NCBI GenBank assembly: GCA_023634235.1
Contig: JAMKCF010000014.1
Span: 4,291,501 to 4,355,500, forward strand
Length of the DNA stretch: 64,000 bases
DNA from: Pisaster brevispinus
Lineage: Eukaryota; Echinodermata; Asteroidea; Forcipulatida; Asteriidae
Direction of reading: 5' to 3'
This document shows, piece after piece, positions 34,905 through 45,343 of the stretch. Position numbers and translations under genes: made by a program. The notes under the pieces were generated by a model. That model did no database searches, had not been told where the DNA came from, and worked only from the letters and a program-made list of their open reading frames with translations. The first letter of the stretch is position 1. Every line of letters begins with the position of its first letter.

Positions 34905-34989
34905 GCAACAAACTGTTTCACAGTAATACATGTAGTAACAGACTGCATAAGATTTGCACTTTTTAGAACCTCAGGTCCCCACAAACATT

Positions 34990-35470
34990 ACTTTAAGAAG
35001 TGAACAAAACAAAACATCGCAGTTTCACGAGTCCTGTCGTTAGCATACACAGGAGACTTCTACAAGTCTATTTTGGGTTCCCACATACATTGATTGCTTT
35101 TAGAAGAAAACAAAATCACACAATTTTATGCGCCCTGACATTAGAATATGCAGGAGACTTCAACAAGTCTATTTTGGGTTCCCACATACATTGCTTTTGG
35201 AAGGGAAAAAAAACTTCAATTTCACTTGTCCTGATGTAGAATAAGCAGGAGACCTCAACAAGTCTATTTTTGGTTCCCGCATACATTGCTTTTAGAAGAA
35301 AACAAAATCACGCAATTTCAAGCGTCCTGACATTAGAACACGCAGGAGACTTTAACAAGTCTATTTTGCGTTCCCACATAAATTGCTTTTAGAAGGAAAC
35401 AAAAAACACGCAATTTCTTCAGCCCTGACGTTAGATTTCAACTTTTCAGACTTCAACAAGTCTATTGTAC
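34990..35470. repeat. About 98-bp tandem repeat, five units
   Basis: ACAAGTCTATTTTGGGTTCC recurs at starts near 35062, 35163, 35258, 35355 and 35456, with GCAGGAGACTTCAACAAGTC and ACATACATTGCTTTTAGAAG between. The last unit is degenerate. Confidence 0.92.
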
Positions 35471-35904
35471 TGACCCAATTCACCCGACGTCATCCATCAT
35501 GACAGCGCCATCTTAGTAGCGCCATCTTAGGAGTCAATGTCCCTGTGTGTTATACACACCGTATAGTTAGTGAGCTTTTTAAGCAATGCAGCATTTTCGC
35601 TTACATGTACTCTGTCAAGCAAAATAACGAGGGTGCCGGACAGTATCCACATGTGACATTGGTGCCAGGGGTCAATAGTCCATTGAGATGTACATGACAT
35701 GTAAAAAAAAACTGACACTGGCTAAATTTGTTTATAGCTAGCACCTAAAGTGATGTTACTAAATTTCATTTTTAAAATGCATATAAATATAAATATATGT
35801 TTTTGATCTGTTTTTAAACTTAGATTCTATAAATATACTTTGAAGTATTCATAACCCAATCCCAATCACTACAAATCCAACCTAATCTGAATTTTTCATT
35901 GGGC

Positions 35905-36385
35905 TATGGCCCAATTTCATAGAGCTGCTCAAGCAGAAAATATTGGTGTTAACTTTGCATCACGGAGAAAGAATCAAATTTGGTTTTTACACTTAGAGGC
36001 AGTTCAAATCCTAAAACGTATGATTTGAACTGCCTCTAGCCACTGGGCCAGCTCGATGGTCTAGTGTAAGACATCTGCTCTAGCAATGCAAAGGTTGTGG
36101 GTTTGAATCCCACCCGAGTGATTTGCCCATGGATTTTTTTCACAGACCTCAAGAAACTACCGAGTACACAGTACTTAGTTATTGGTGTAAGGGTAAAAAC
36201 CAAAGTTATATTCAGAAAATATTGCTTCACGATTTTTCTGCTGAAAAGAAATGAGCAGGATACCAGGATACAAAATGTACGTGTGACATGGTAGTTTGGC
36301 TGGTAACCTTAAGCTGGTAAGCATCATTTTGCTGTGCATAGTTTTTTTTTTTGCTTAAGCAGCTCCATAATTTGGACCCAGGTTG
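35905..36385. mobile_element. M2 MITE split by a later SINE insertion
   Basis: The left part, GGCCCAATTTCATAGAGCTG through CAGAAAATATTG (35934-35945), resumes at CAGAAAATATTG (36213-36224) and runs to TTGCTTAAGCAGCTCCATAA and TTTGGACCC. The 12-base word is the target-site duplication of the insert. Confidence 0.88.
35946..36212 (+). mobile_element. tRNA-like SINE with internal hairpin, flanked by a 12-bp TSD
   Basis: Contains GATGGTCTAGTGTAAGACAT (box A-like) and GTGGGTTTGAATCCCACCCG (box B). It is preceded by a perfect hairpin whose arms are AGAGGCAGTTCAAATC and GATTTGAACTGCCTCT. A second, reverse copy is at about 42780-42905. Confidence 0.82.
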
Positions 36386-36745
36386 CCTGTGGTGAAGCAA
36401 GGCCGAGTTCCAATCAATAGCTTCAACAGTGGCTATGGTATTCTTCAACACTGTCACTGCAGCCAACAGGTATCACCAAATTCGCTTGATTCAGGCGCGA
36501 CTTATAAGTATACCTTGTGACAGACTGGTCCCCTGTCTTTCTCCTTTATGGATACAGACAGATACCCTTGATGTTACCAAGTAAATATATCCATGAGGCA
36601 CAATTCCAAACCTTGCACACTTATGCAGCAATTAAAGTAGTACATGCGAGGTAGCTGGTATGCGCGTATAAACCTCATGAGTCACTCAATGGCATTAAGT
36701 GACACCTACCAAAATGTCAAAGGTACATCCCTGAGTTGCCGCAAA

Positions 36746-36965
36746 CATGAGGGCTGGGCCCAATTTCTTGGCTCCGCCTATCGTCAGCAGGCGTAAGCGA
36801 AAGCTTAACATAAGCATATTTTGTTAGCAAGGTTAGTAAGGAATTTCTGCATGTGTGTGGTACTAAGCATACTTCTCTTGCACAACTAGAGCAGAACATC
36901 GTCAGCGACGATTGGTCACCACAAGCTAAGAATTCCACAGTAAGCACAGCCTTGATATCTGGCGT
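36746..36965. mobile_element. Fold-back MITE family M1
   Basis: GGGCCCAATTTCTTGGCTCC at the left, GCTAAGAATTCCACAGTAAG and CACAGCCTTGATATCTGG at the right. Confidence 0.78.
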
Positions 36966-37195
36966 ACTTCTTGTGACTTTAGATACTGATGGAATACAGA
37001 AGTGTAATATTAGTTTTGTTTTGTGATCTGAGTTGCTTTAATCAAATACAATTATTGTTGAATTAAATTGAACCAATTACTACAAACTGTTTTTAAAAAT
37101 TCCTGTAAGTATTCTTTTATGAGAATCACTGAGTGTATCACTTACCCCTAACTATCTATTATTTCTTAAAGCAAAAAATAGAGCAGTAATGTGTA

Positions 37196-37480
37196 GGAGT
37201 GTCATGGCCGAGCGGTCAAGTGCACCGAACTCAAGCTCTGGTGTTTCTGATCAGCAGAGTGTGGGTTCGAGTCCTGGTCTTGACACTGGTGTCCTTAAGC
37301 AAGACACTTAGCCATTATTGGTTCGTCCTTCAATGGGACGTAAAGCTCCCATGTGTTGTGTAATGCACACTGCAGAACCCAGTACATGTTCACTCATCGC
37401 TAAGAGAAGGAGTTTGCCCGGTGTTTCTGACCTGGCTGGCAGCAGACTGTGCCACAGCAACTTGTAATCCTATTTATGAG
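37196..37480 (+). mobile_element. tRNA-Leu/Ser-like SINE, full copy
   Basis: Head GTCATGGCCGAGCGGTCAAG (box A) and GTGGGTTCGAGTCCTGGTCT (box B), then TTAAGCAAGACACTTAGCCA, GGGACGTAAAGCTCCCATGT and a CTGTGCCACAGCAACTTGTA tail. The head is too diverged and continues into a SINE body, so it is not a tRNA gene. Confidence 0.88.
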
Positions 37481-37729
37481 TGCTCCTTAAAACTTGTCTA
37501 GTGGCATTGTTGTTGAAATTGAAAAATGCTTAAGAAAATAAATTTTGAAAAACCTAAAGTTATTGCACTTAAAGACACTAGAATACCTACCAGTCAACAT
37601 AATAAAAAACATAACTTCAATATGTATTTCCAACAAAAATAATTCTGAATTTTTTTAACCCAAATGCATTGACATTGCAGACAAGGCATAACCAGTTGTT
37701 GTACTTTTGAGTTTTTTCTCTCTCTTTTT

Positions 37730-37911
37730 TTATCTGTCTGTGAGTTTGGCAAGCAGCTGAAGGAGTTGCTGCATGGCATCGTAACGGCCATTCTGTTGAC
37801 TTGGCTTCTCACACTCAGCGATCAGGCGAGTTAGCTCTTCTCTTTCCAGTAGGTGTTCTGGAGGGTCGTGGAGTAGACCTGTAGATTGGTCAGACTTTCC
37901 AGGGGTGTAAG
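37730..37911 (-). CDS. DIPK2: DIPK2 terminal exon
   Basis: After CAATCCCAG it reads YTPGKSDQSTGLLHDPPEHL to LLQLLAKLTDR and TAA at 37732-37730. GLLHDPP is the family signature at this position. Confidence 0.92.
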
Positions 37912-40900
37912 CTGGGATTGTGAAGATATAAATTTTAAGAAAATGGTTTTAATAGATGTACCGGTAATAATTTGCACAGGAGCTATAGACTATCATATTT
38001 AAGGGCCGCCACTTCCATGGGTACACTTTTTGTTACAGAGACACCAAACGAACAACAAATAAGAGTTGTACATTTCCGTTCATTTTCCTAAACGATCAAA
38101 CGGAACTCATGACGTCTGTTTAACCAGTTAACCATTTCTACCGATTTCAATCGGACCCACACTCTGCTGCTGACAACACCAGATCTTGGGTCCGATGGAC
38201 TAAACCGCTCGGCCACGACACGCCACATCACATCGGAGCAGACCAATCATAACACAGATCTGGAAAGCTTACGCCACTGCACGTTTATCCAATTAAATCA
38301 TCGTATCCAATGAAATCATTGGGTCTGTAAAACCAGTGCCTGTCTTTATCCTTGCGGATAAAGACAGGGGACCAGTCTAATACCAAACTAGCCACATGCT
38401 CAACAAAGGGGGCTATTCTCACCTAGTAACCAGAGCTGTGTATTGAAAGAGTTGCGACATACATGTATAGGGACCAGTTTTCTTCGGTCACATGGTTGCT
38501 GGACGCCATTTTCAGTCCAAATGCAGCACAACCCAATGAGCAGACAAGTCTGGCACCCTGTATACCCCAATGAGTTTTTGGGACTGAAAAAGGCTTCTAA
38601 TCAGAAGTTGTCACAACTTTTCTCAATACACAGTTCTGCTAATAACCCATGGCATATAGCATACACAAAATCATTTATGCTCAACAGAGGGCGCTATTCT
38701 CACCTAGTAACCCATGGCATATAGCATAGTAGTTGTGGTCGCTACTGTGACGTTTACAGAGAAGCTCTGATGAGAAAGACAGACATCCTGGATGGCTCTT
38801 ACACTCGTCGTGAAACGACTGGTGCCGCAGATCCCACTGCGGTTTACCGTCTAAAAATTGGGCCGGACAAACAAAAACAATTATTGTCAGAGACGCTCTT
38901 AAAGGGACACGTTGCCTTGGATTGGGCGCTTTGTTATGAAACTAATTGAAAAGATGTTTTAAAAGTTGATTATAATGATTCACTCAAATACCCTCGAAAT
39001 TGTGTGGTTTTCCTTTTTACTTCGTGAACTAACATGGACTGTCATCTTGTGAAGTAAAAAATAACTGGTTCTACAAAATGGGTGACTGTGTTAGTTTACG
39101 AAGTAAAAGGAAACCCACACAATTTCGAGGGATAATTGTGTGGATCATTATATTCTACTTGTAAAACATCTTTCCAACCATTATTCAGTTCATAACAAGC
39201 ACTTTTTATAGCCCAAAGCGTCAAATGTGCCCCTTTAATGTTTACTATTGATTAAAACAAAAAACTATTAACAATGAAACAGCAACTCCTCACAGAGGCT
39301 ATTGAACACTGTTTTGTTTTAATCATTTAGGATCTTTTCGAAATGCTGGCTTCAGCTTAGGATGTGTCATAGCCTGTGCCTGCCTTTTGCCGAAGACCAC
39401 AAGCCAAAAGTACACAATTTCAAAACAGGTGAAACAAGAACTACACTCAAGAGGCGTTTCTATGGCCAGAGATTCACAGTCGAGACCAAAAGCTGAATCC
39501 ACCCGTAGGACATCACTTCAATCTTCATTTCCAACATGGCGTTACAGGGCATCGAGGCACTAGGAAACCACAGAGAGATTGTCTGTGGATAAGGCAACTC
39601 CCAACCATTCAACCCCATGGTCTGAACATCCAAGAAGGAAATGACTACATATTAATAACTATTCTCTCTCTCTTCCCTTCATTGACTTTGTCTTAATGTT
39701 CCCCACCTCTTGTGGTCAAACCAGCCCCTTTCCCTAACCCCCCACCTTTTTGTTCACCCTGTAAGGCTAACCCTCTTTTGTTCATCCCCTGCTAGTTCTG
39801 TGTGCTTTCATCTCTGCACTCGACTGCTTTTGTTACACCAGTATACAGCCGACCCTCGATAGAAAGAGCATTGTTATAAAGAGGTTCTGCCTAAAAAGAG
39901 TACATTCTGAAGTCCAGAATCTCATTTCTGCTTTGTGTTTCTTTGTTTTGCTCTCATCTTATAACAATTTTCCTGTTATAAAGAGGTAATATGGCCAACC
40001 CCAGAGATCTTGTTATAACGAGAGTCGACAGCTGTATTAGCTTTCAAGAAAGACTCTGCTGAGGTTGAAACGTCAGTCCTTTAACTAATGTTTGCAATTT
40101 CAAAACAGCCGCTTTAACGCCTGGTTAGAGACTTTTTAAAAAAAAGTTTTCTACTTTCATTAAGACTCCATCTATTTCCACCTTCTAAAAAAACAAAAAC
40201 AAAACACAAGCAGAGATAGAATTTACGAACCTGTTTTGATTTTCTGTTTGTCAACAACGATTATATTCTCAGCGTCAATGATAAAAACCTCTCCGTGTTC
40301 GTTAACGGCAAAATTTTCCGGACTGACATCGGTCATGTAGAGCCCGTAACCTTGATCGTTATTGGTCAGCTTCTCAGCTATTCTCATCACCTGAAATATG
40401 AGAAACAGAGAGTGGAGGTCACCTGAGGTCAAATAATATATTAATAATAATCTACATAGTCTTAGGAAGCATGGATAAATTATGTCACGGGCGCGGCCGC
40501 AATCCGACGCGTTCCTATGCATGCAAACTCAAACAAAAGAAAACCCACACAGTGTCACGCACTGTCACGCGTTCTTCTGCAATCGCCTGGTCTTGAAGGA
40601 ACTCACTGTATAACAAAGGACCAATGGTGTTGGCCAAATGCCACCGTGTAGTTATAATCGGCTTACTAGATAAACCCATAGCCTTTTCCCCGCAACAAGT
40701 CTACTGTCGTTTCAGTTGAAAAAAATAGAATCCTTATATGTACTGTATACGATCAATTGTCTTTCCGGCCTGGTATATTTACATGGATTTTTCTAAGTAA
40801 AAAAAGATAAACCCATAGCCTTTTCCCCGCAATAAGTCTACTGTCATTTCAGTTGAAAAAAATAGAATCCATAGATATGTACTATGATCATTGTCTTTCC

Positions 40901-43900
40901 GGCCTGGTATATCTACATGGATTTTTCTAAGTAAAAAAAGATAAACCCATAGCCTTTTCCCCGCAATAAGTCTACTGTCATTTCAGTTGAAAAAAATAGA
41001 ATCCATAGATATGTACTATGATCATTGTCTTTCCGGCCTGGTATATCTACATGGATTTTTCTAAGTGAAAAAAGATAAACCCATAGCCTTTTCCCCGCAA
41101 TAAGTCTACTGTCATTTCAGTTGAAAAAAATAGAATCCATAGATATGTACTATGATCATTGTCTTTCCGGCCTGGTATATCTACATGGATTTTTCTAAGT
41201 AAAAAAAGATAAACCCATAGCCTTTTCCCCGCAATAAGTCTACTGTCGTTTCAGTTGAAAAAAATAGAATCCATATATATGTAATGTATACGATCATTGT
41301 CTTTCCGGCCTGGTATATTTACATGGATTAATCTGAAGTAATCAAAGATAAACCCTAGCCTTTTTCCTGCAATAAGTCTACTCTCGTTTCAATTGGAGAA
41401 AAAAAATAGAGTCCATGTAAACGGAAATTGTATTTCCGGCCTGGTTTGTACATATTTTGTTATTTTTAAAAAGTAATTTCCTGCACATCGCCATCTGATT
41501 TTTATTTAAAATGCTATATGAAAAATAAATTACTATTATTATTTTTATTAGAGAAAGAGCTTCGTTGATAACCTTTATCTTTAATTGCATTTCATTGTGA
41601 TTCAACACAAATGGCAAGTCTGAGCAGACATGATTCCAGCCTTGGTTCCGGTCCTGGGCCCAATTGGAGGCCGTGTCTGATTTAGCGATTCAAAGTGTGT
41701 GAATATAAGGTTTTTTTCTCCAAAGAGAAACAACCAATCATGGTGCTTCAAACAGAATCTTCGTTCTCTTGGCTTCATCAAATCAGGGTGTTTTTTTTGT
41801 GCCAATGATACTCTCAAAAAAAATTCTGCAGGCAATTCACTAAAATAATCTCGTCAGACTTGAAGGCCAACAATTCCCAGCGGTAACTGTTTAGATTAAA
41901 GACAAGTATACTGGTTTTTTTCACAAGGTCTGGAATTACACACGAGTCTTGGAGAACATGGCCTCTTTTGCCCCATGTCTTGGCCTTGGTGCCCCTTCAA
42001 AAGTTTCCCATAGACTCTAAGATTTCCCAACAGAAGTGCCCTTTGCAAAATAAAAATGACCATGCCCTCTCAAAGATAAAACTCCAGGCCTGTGGCATTA
42101 CTACAATTACAGTTTCAGCTTGGGCTCCAGCTTAGGGTTCTCCCACCAGTTTAAAGCCCTGTCCCCCAAAAATATAATATAAATTACTTAAAAGGTTTAC
42201 CTTTAACTTTTTTAGTGACTGGCAGCAGGACCAGTTAGCAGAACCAGTCATTTCACTAGCTTGTCATTTTCCTAGTCTGTCAGCTTTTTCACTAGTCAAT
42301 ATTTCAAATAAAATAGGAAAGTTTTCCGACACTGAACTAGCCAACCAGGCCACGAGGAGCGAATTTTTACTTCTCCTCATGTGTCTTGAACTGGCATTTG
42401 GCCAGCACACCACTGTTAAGGAAGAACGCTGACTTATGGGGGTAATGTCTGAGCCCAAGCCAAAACCCTGGTTTTGAAAAGTACCATTGGATTGAAATTA
42501 AAGTAGAGTGTGTGTACTTACTTGAAATGCCAGATTGAGTCGTATCAACCAGTCCTTTTGGAAGTAACTTCTTAATGGTTTGCCTATGTAGTCCTCAACA
42601 ATGAAACGACCGCATGCTCCGTAATAATGAGGAAATGGCCAACCCTCTGAATTAGGGAATATCTGTTTGCAGAATGAAAAAACTCAAGATGGTAACATTC
42701 AGAGCTTTCCATTTCGGTAGATCTACTGTTTATTGTATCATAAACCATGTTTGTACATGTACTTTCCCCAAAGTCCTGTATTAATACAAAACCACAGGCA
42801 TTTGGGTGGGAACTGAACCGTTTTTTCCGTTCTAGAGCAGATGTTTTACCGCTAGACCAACAAGCTTGCCCGGTAGCTAGAGGCAGTTTAAATCCTATAT
42901 TTTACATGTAGCAGCGAGTACCACGTTGGTTTGGGTTTTTTCTGTGACAAATGCAACTGCATGCGACTTTTTATTGTGTTTTTCAATTTTTAATGGCAAA
43001 GCTGAGAAACCAAGAGCGAGGAAATCAGCTGAAAAGTTGCATGCCTGAAAAATCACACCACTAAGGACCAATTTCATAAAACTATTTCCCAAAAATCTAT
43101 TGCAGTCATCATGAAACAGGTCTTGGGCTTTAAGAGGCAGTGTCGTCATGATCAAAGCAGGAATTGTGAACTCTGACCTAATCACCCAGTTCCGGCATGC
43201 ATGCTCTCCATAGATTGTTACAGAGGGAGGGCGTGCGCGTGCAGTAACTGGGTCAGAGTTCATCATTCCACAACAACAGGCCTGCTTTGATCATGACGAC
43301 ACAGCCCCTTTAAACTTTATACAACAACCAAACACAATTAAAGGAACCACTTTGCATTCATTACATTAGCAGTTTTCCCAAATGGGAGACTTTGGAACGC
43401 TAGGTGGCAGCAGACTTACACGGTAAATGTCCATTGTTCTGAGCATGCGCACATAACTGAGACCAATGGATTTACCTGGTAAGTCTGCTGCCACCTAGTG
43501 TCCAAAAAAGCCCCTATTGGTTGTAATTCTTTTTAAGTACCTTAAACAACCCTAAAGTACTCCAACATTTAAAATAGACATGCAGGCTTACGCTGAAAAT
43601 AATTTGATTTGATTCATATATTGACTTTTATTTTTTTGCCCCATCCAAAATGGACAGAAAATGTTACCTAATTTTCCTTTCCAATACTTGATGCAATTTC
43701 GGGGGTAGTTAAGGACGTCACTGTAGTATATTTATACAAAAGTGAAAGGCATCTAGGGCTAGTCTTGTAATATCTCACCATATACATAATAGGCTCCGGA
43801 TTAATTGCTAACGTTGTCATCAACATCATCTTCCAGCGTCTCGTCGGAGTGTTTGCTGGAATGTTCTCCATAAACTTTGTCGTGATCCTGTCCAATAGTC

Positions 43901-44417
43901 TTTCTGATGGACATCTTACGACGTCTGACAGCCCCTCCGTGTCCGTGATCGTCAATTTGTCCGTCTCTAACACTCTGGAAAACTTAGTCTTAAAAATACT
44001 TTTCGCGACGTCGCAGTCAACTCTGGCGCCCGCGTTCTTACATATATCTCTGTCGAAACTGGCAAGTTCTGTGTTGTGGCCTAAGCGCTTTAAAATCACG
44101 TCCGAGTTTAGTTGTTTATGCCAACCGTAGAAGACATTCTTCACGTTGACGATGTCCAGGAACCTCATCCTGGAGTAGGACGACAGGCTGAGGTACCCGT
44201 TGCTGAATTCATCGCACATGCTCGTCCCGTAACACGCTGGGCATTTATTGACGCCCACAAAGTCTGGGTTTTCCAGGTGATTTGTTGTCAGGAAGTAGAA
44301 GAGGTTGTAGTACATGAAGGCAATGGTGATGAGGAGAAGAACCGAGAAGAAACGGGTGCACTTCGGAGAAGAGAAAACTCGACAGAACCTCATGCACAGA
44401 CGTCTACAGCAAGCCAT
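37730..44417 (-). CDS. DIPK2: DIPK2-family divergent protein kinase-like protein, complete, five exons
   Basis: The DIPK2 family (C3orf58/HASF and CXorf36) are Golgi/secreted relatives of FAM69 with a divergent kinase fold. Exons in reading order: 44417-43779, 42662-42522, 40390-40231, 38850-38704, 37911-37730 (stop TAA). All borders are AG/GT and phases run 0, 0, 1, 1. The product is 422 residues; human DIPK2A is about 430. Residues 23-43 form one hydrophobic segment after a Cys/Arg-rich N-terminus (type II anchor or signal). Then come NKCPACYGTSMC (57-68), KRLG (Lys110, candidate ATP lysine), SEGWPFPHYYGACGRF, YMTDVSPENFAV (Asp281, Asn286) and FIIDAENI (Asp299, DFG-like). The terminal block is GLLHDPPEHLL. 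The order and motifs match DIPK2A/2B closely. Enzymatic activity of the family is uncertain. Confidence 0.95.
38150..38225 (-). mobile_element. tRNA-Leu/Ser-like SINE head fragment
   Basis: The reverse complement reads GTCGTGGCCGAGCGGTTTAG with a GTGTGGGTCC box B remnant. Confidence 0.65.
38397..38735. repeat. Duplicated exon-4 donor region, outer copy split by a 210-bp MITE
   Basis: GCTATTCTCACCTAGTAACC occurs at the true donor (about 38692) and again at about 38416. CCCATGGCATATAGCATA occurs at 38710 and 38648. Between the halves of the outer copy lies an element with inverted ends AGAGCTGTGTATTGAAAGAG and CTTTTCTCAATACACAGTTC (about 38430-38640), flanked by TAACC. Confidence 0.85.
38704..38850 (-). 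CDS. DIPK2: DIPK2 exon 4
   Basis: Starts after CAATTTTTAG and ends TTACTAG|GTGAGA. It encodes GKPQWDLRHQSFHDECKSHP, GCLSFSSELLC and SDHNYYAICHGLL, parallel to ENWDVWYESKFDDCDKEACL and VDHNYYAVCQNLL. The conserved cysteines are kept. Its 3' end is duplicated downstream. Confidence 0.92.
   Translation of the reverse strand, partial: TVNRSGICGTSRFTTSVRAIQDVCLSHQSFSVNVTVATTTTMLYAMGY
38898..39240. mobile_element. Fold-back MITE with TTAAAGGGACACGTTGCC ends, about 343 bp
   Basis: The left arm (TTAAAGGGACACGTTGCC, then CCCTCGAAATTGTGTGGTTT and TTACTTCGTGAACTAACA) pairs with the right arm (TGTTAGTTTACGAAGTAAAA, AAACCCACACAATTTCGAGG, TGTGCCCCTTTAA). Confidence 0.88.
39844..40036. mobile_element. Mariner/pogo-type MITE with TA target site
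   Basis: TACAGCCGACCCTCGATAGA and the mirrored TATAACGAGAGTCGACAGCT end at TA on both sides. TTGTTATAAAGAGGTTCTGC and CCTGTTATAAAGAGGTAATA are internal. The class is assigned only from end form and TA flanks. Confidence 0.65.
40231..40390 (-). CDS. DIPK2: DIPK2 exon 3 (catalytic-loop equivalent)
   Basis: Encodes AEKLTNNDQGYGLYMTDVSP then ENFAVNEHGEVFIIDAENI. DIPK2A has AEQLTNND, LLDVSFDNFAV and IIVDAENVLV here. Asp and Asn of the loop and the DAE metal-binding equivalent are all present. The donor is ACAG|GTTCGT, phase 1. Confidence 0.93.
40669..41460. repeat. 134-138-bp minisatellite in DIPK2 intron, six units
   Basis: GATAAACCCATAGCCTTTTC starts units at 40669, 40806, 40940, 41074 and 41208, with a diverged sixth at 41346. 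Each unit includes CATTGTCTTTCCGGCCTGGT. The middle three are almost identical; the edges are diverged, as in arrays growing from the centre. Confidence 0.95.
41950..42090. repeat. Dispersed repeat (CTTGGCCTTGGTGCCCCTTC family)
   Basis: Shares TTGGCCTTGGTGCCCCTTCA, GTGCCCTTTGCAAA and CCCTCTCAAAGATAAAACTC with 54480-54630. Confidence 0.8.
42210..42440. repeat. Dispersed repeat (GCAGGACCAGTTA family)
   Basis: CAGCAGGACCAGTTA, TTTGTCATTTCACTG-like, GGCATTTGGCCAGC and ACCACTGTTAAG occur in the same order at 58960-59190. Fragments are at 1-170 and 26030-26320. Confidence 0.75.
42522..42662 (-). CDS. DIPK2: DIPK2 exon 2 (47 codons)
   Basis: Acceptor GCAAACAG, donor CAA|GTAAGT, phase 0 on both sides. 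It encodes NSEGWPFPHYYGACGRFIVE, nearly the SDEGWPFAKYLGACGRM block of DIPK2A. Confidence 0.93.
42780..42905 (-). mobile_element. tRNA-like SINE, second copy of the 35.9-kb family
   Basis: TCTAGAGCAGATGTTTTACC, GCTAGACCAACAAGCT and AGCTAGAGGCAGTTTAAATC in reverse order to 35990-36110. Confidence 0.7.
43129..43316. mobile_element. Fold-back MITE in DIPK2 intron 1
   Basis: AGTGTCGTCATGATCAAAGC at the left pairs with GCTTTGATCATGACGACACA at the right. GAACTCTGACC..CCCAGTT pairs with AACTGGGTCAGAGTTC inside. Confidence 0.88.
43391..43508. mobile_element. Small fold-back element in DIPK2 intron 1
   Basis: CTAGGTGGCAGCAGACTTAC pairs with GTAAGTCTGCTGCCACCTAG. The inner arms GGTAAATGTCCATTG and CAATGGATTTACC also pair. 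Total about 118 bp. Confidence 0.9.
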
Positions 44418-44576
44418 GACTCCCCAGTCCGTACTACCAATCACAGACAGAGGGGACAATTAAAGGCGATACTCAGATTTAACCTTGGCTCTAACATCTT
44501 GGTGATTTGAGGATCTCTCTGTGTATCCATTCCATGTTATCGAGATGATCAAACACCAAACACCAACAACTTGGCC
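43779..44576 (-). CDS. DIPK2: DIPK2 exon with start codon and membrane anchor
   Basis: The ATG is at 44417-44415 (MACCRRLCMRF). A longer frame reaches TTG at 44459, but that is not an ATG and a TAA sits directly before it, so 44417 is the start. An acceptor CTCCACAG ending at 44577 on the minus strand suggests the exon begins at 44576 with about 159 bases of 5'UTR. The coding part ends ATG|GTGAGA at 43779. It holds the anchor, the conserved CPAC cysteines and the KRLG lysine. Confidence 0.88.
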
Positions 44577-45343
44577 CTGTGGAGTAAAAGAAACAGTAAA
44601 TAAACCCCAGTGAAATTCTCAATCCCTGAAATGAATACAGAGAGTGGTTTAAAGGTAGAGTTATTGGTAATACTTCAAAAATTAATTACCACAAAAACTT
44701 ACTTAGTGAGGCAATGCAACTGTTGGTAGTATGGCATATTTTGAGAAAAGGATTCCATTCAGAGTAATATGGTTTAGATAATTTTTCACCTAAAAACATT
44801 TGAATCTGAGAGACGATTTAGCATAAATTGTTTCTCAGATTTCTGAGGGTTGGTGTTCGTTCATGATTGCTGCAGCCAGAAATGCAGTTGTTGCCCGCTG
44901 TCACCTCGCTAAAGGAGGATGGACAGGCAATAACAGGAGATTTCAACTAAAAACATTTTATGTTCTCGAACGGTCTGCAATTCAACAACAAACACAAATA
45001 CATCATTCTTTATCAAAGATAATTCCCACTGTTAGTGTTACCATTGTTTCCACCGACCTTGGATAAATGGAATAAATTACCAGTACCAGCACAATGATAC
45101 AGGCAGTATGCAGTACCAGCACATACTGAAAACTACCACCAGCACATTAACGACGTGGATGATGAATCTGCATATTCAGGGTAAAATGCGCCATATTGTC
45201 AAACTCAACAGTACTTCTTCAAATCAAAAGCAACCCTATTATACTGGCTATGGTGGTAGAAACGGAACAAATACTAAATAGCTAAAAAGTACCTGGATCA
45301 AATAAAAAATGGAGTTCATTATAAAGTTTAGTCTGAGACCTTA

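Noticed and set aside
40669..41460. CRISPR-like array
   Set aside because: Units of 134 bp are repeated throughout without unique spacers, in an intron of an animal gene; it is a minisatellite.
43668..44459. 263-codon minus-strand frame taken as one complete gene
   Set aside because: Its first codon is TTG directly after an in-frame TAA, and it runs through a GTGAGA donor at 43779. The real start is ATG 44417 and the rest is intron.
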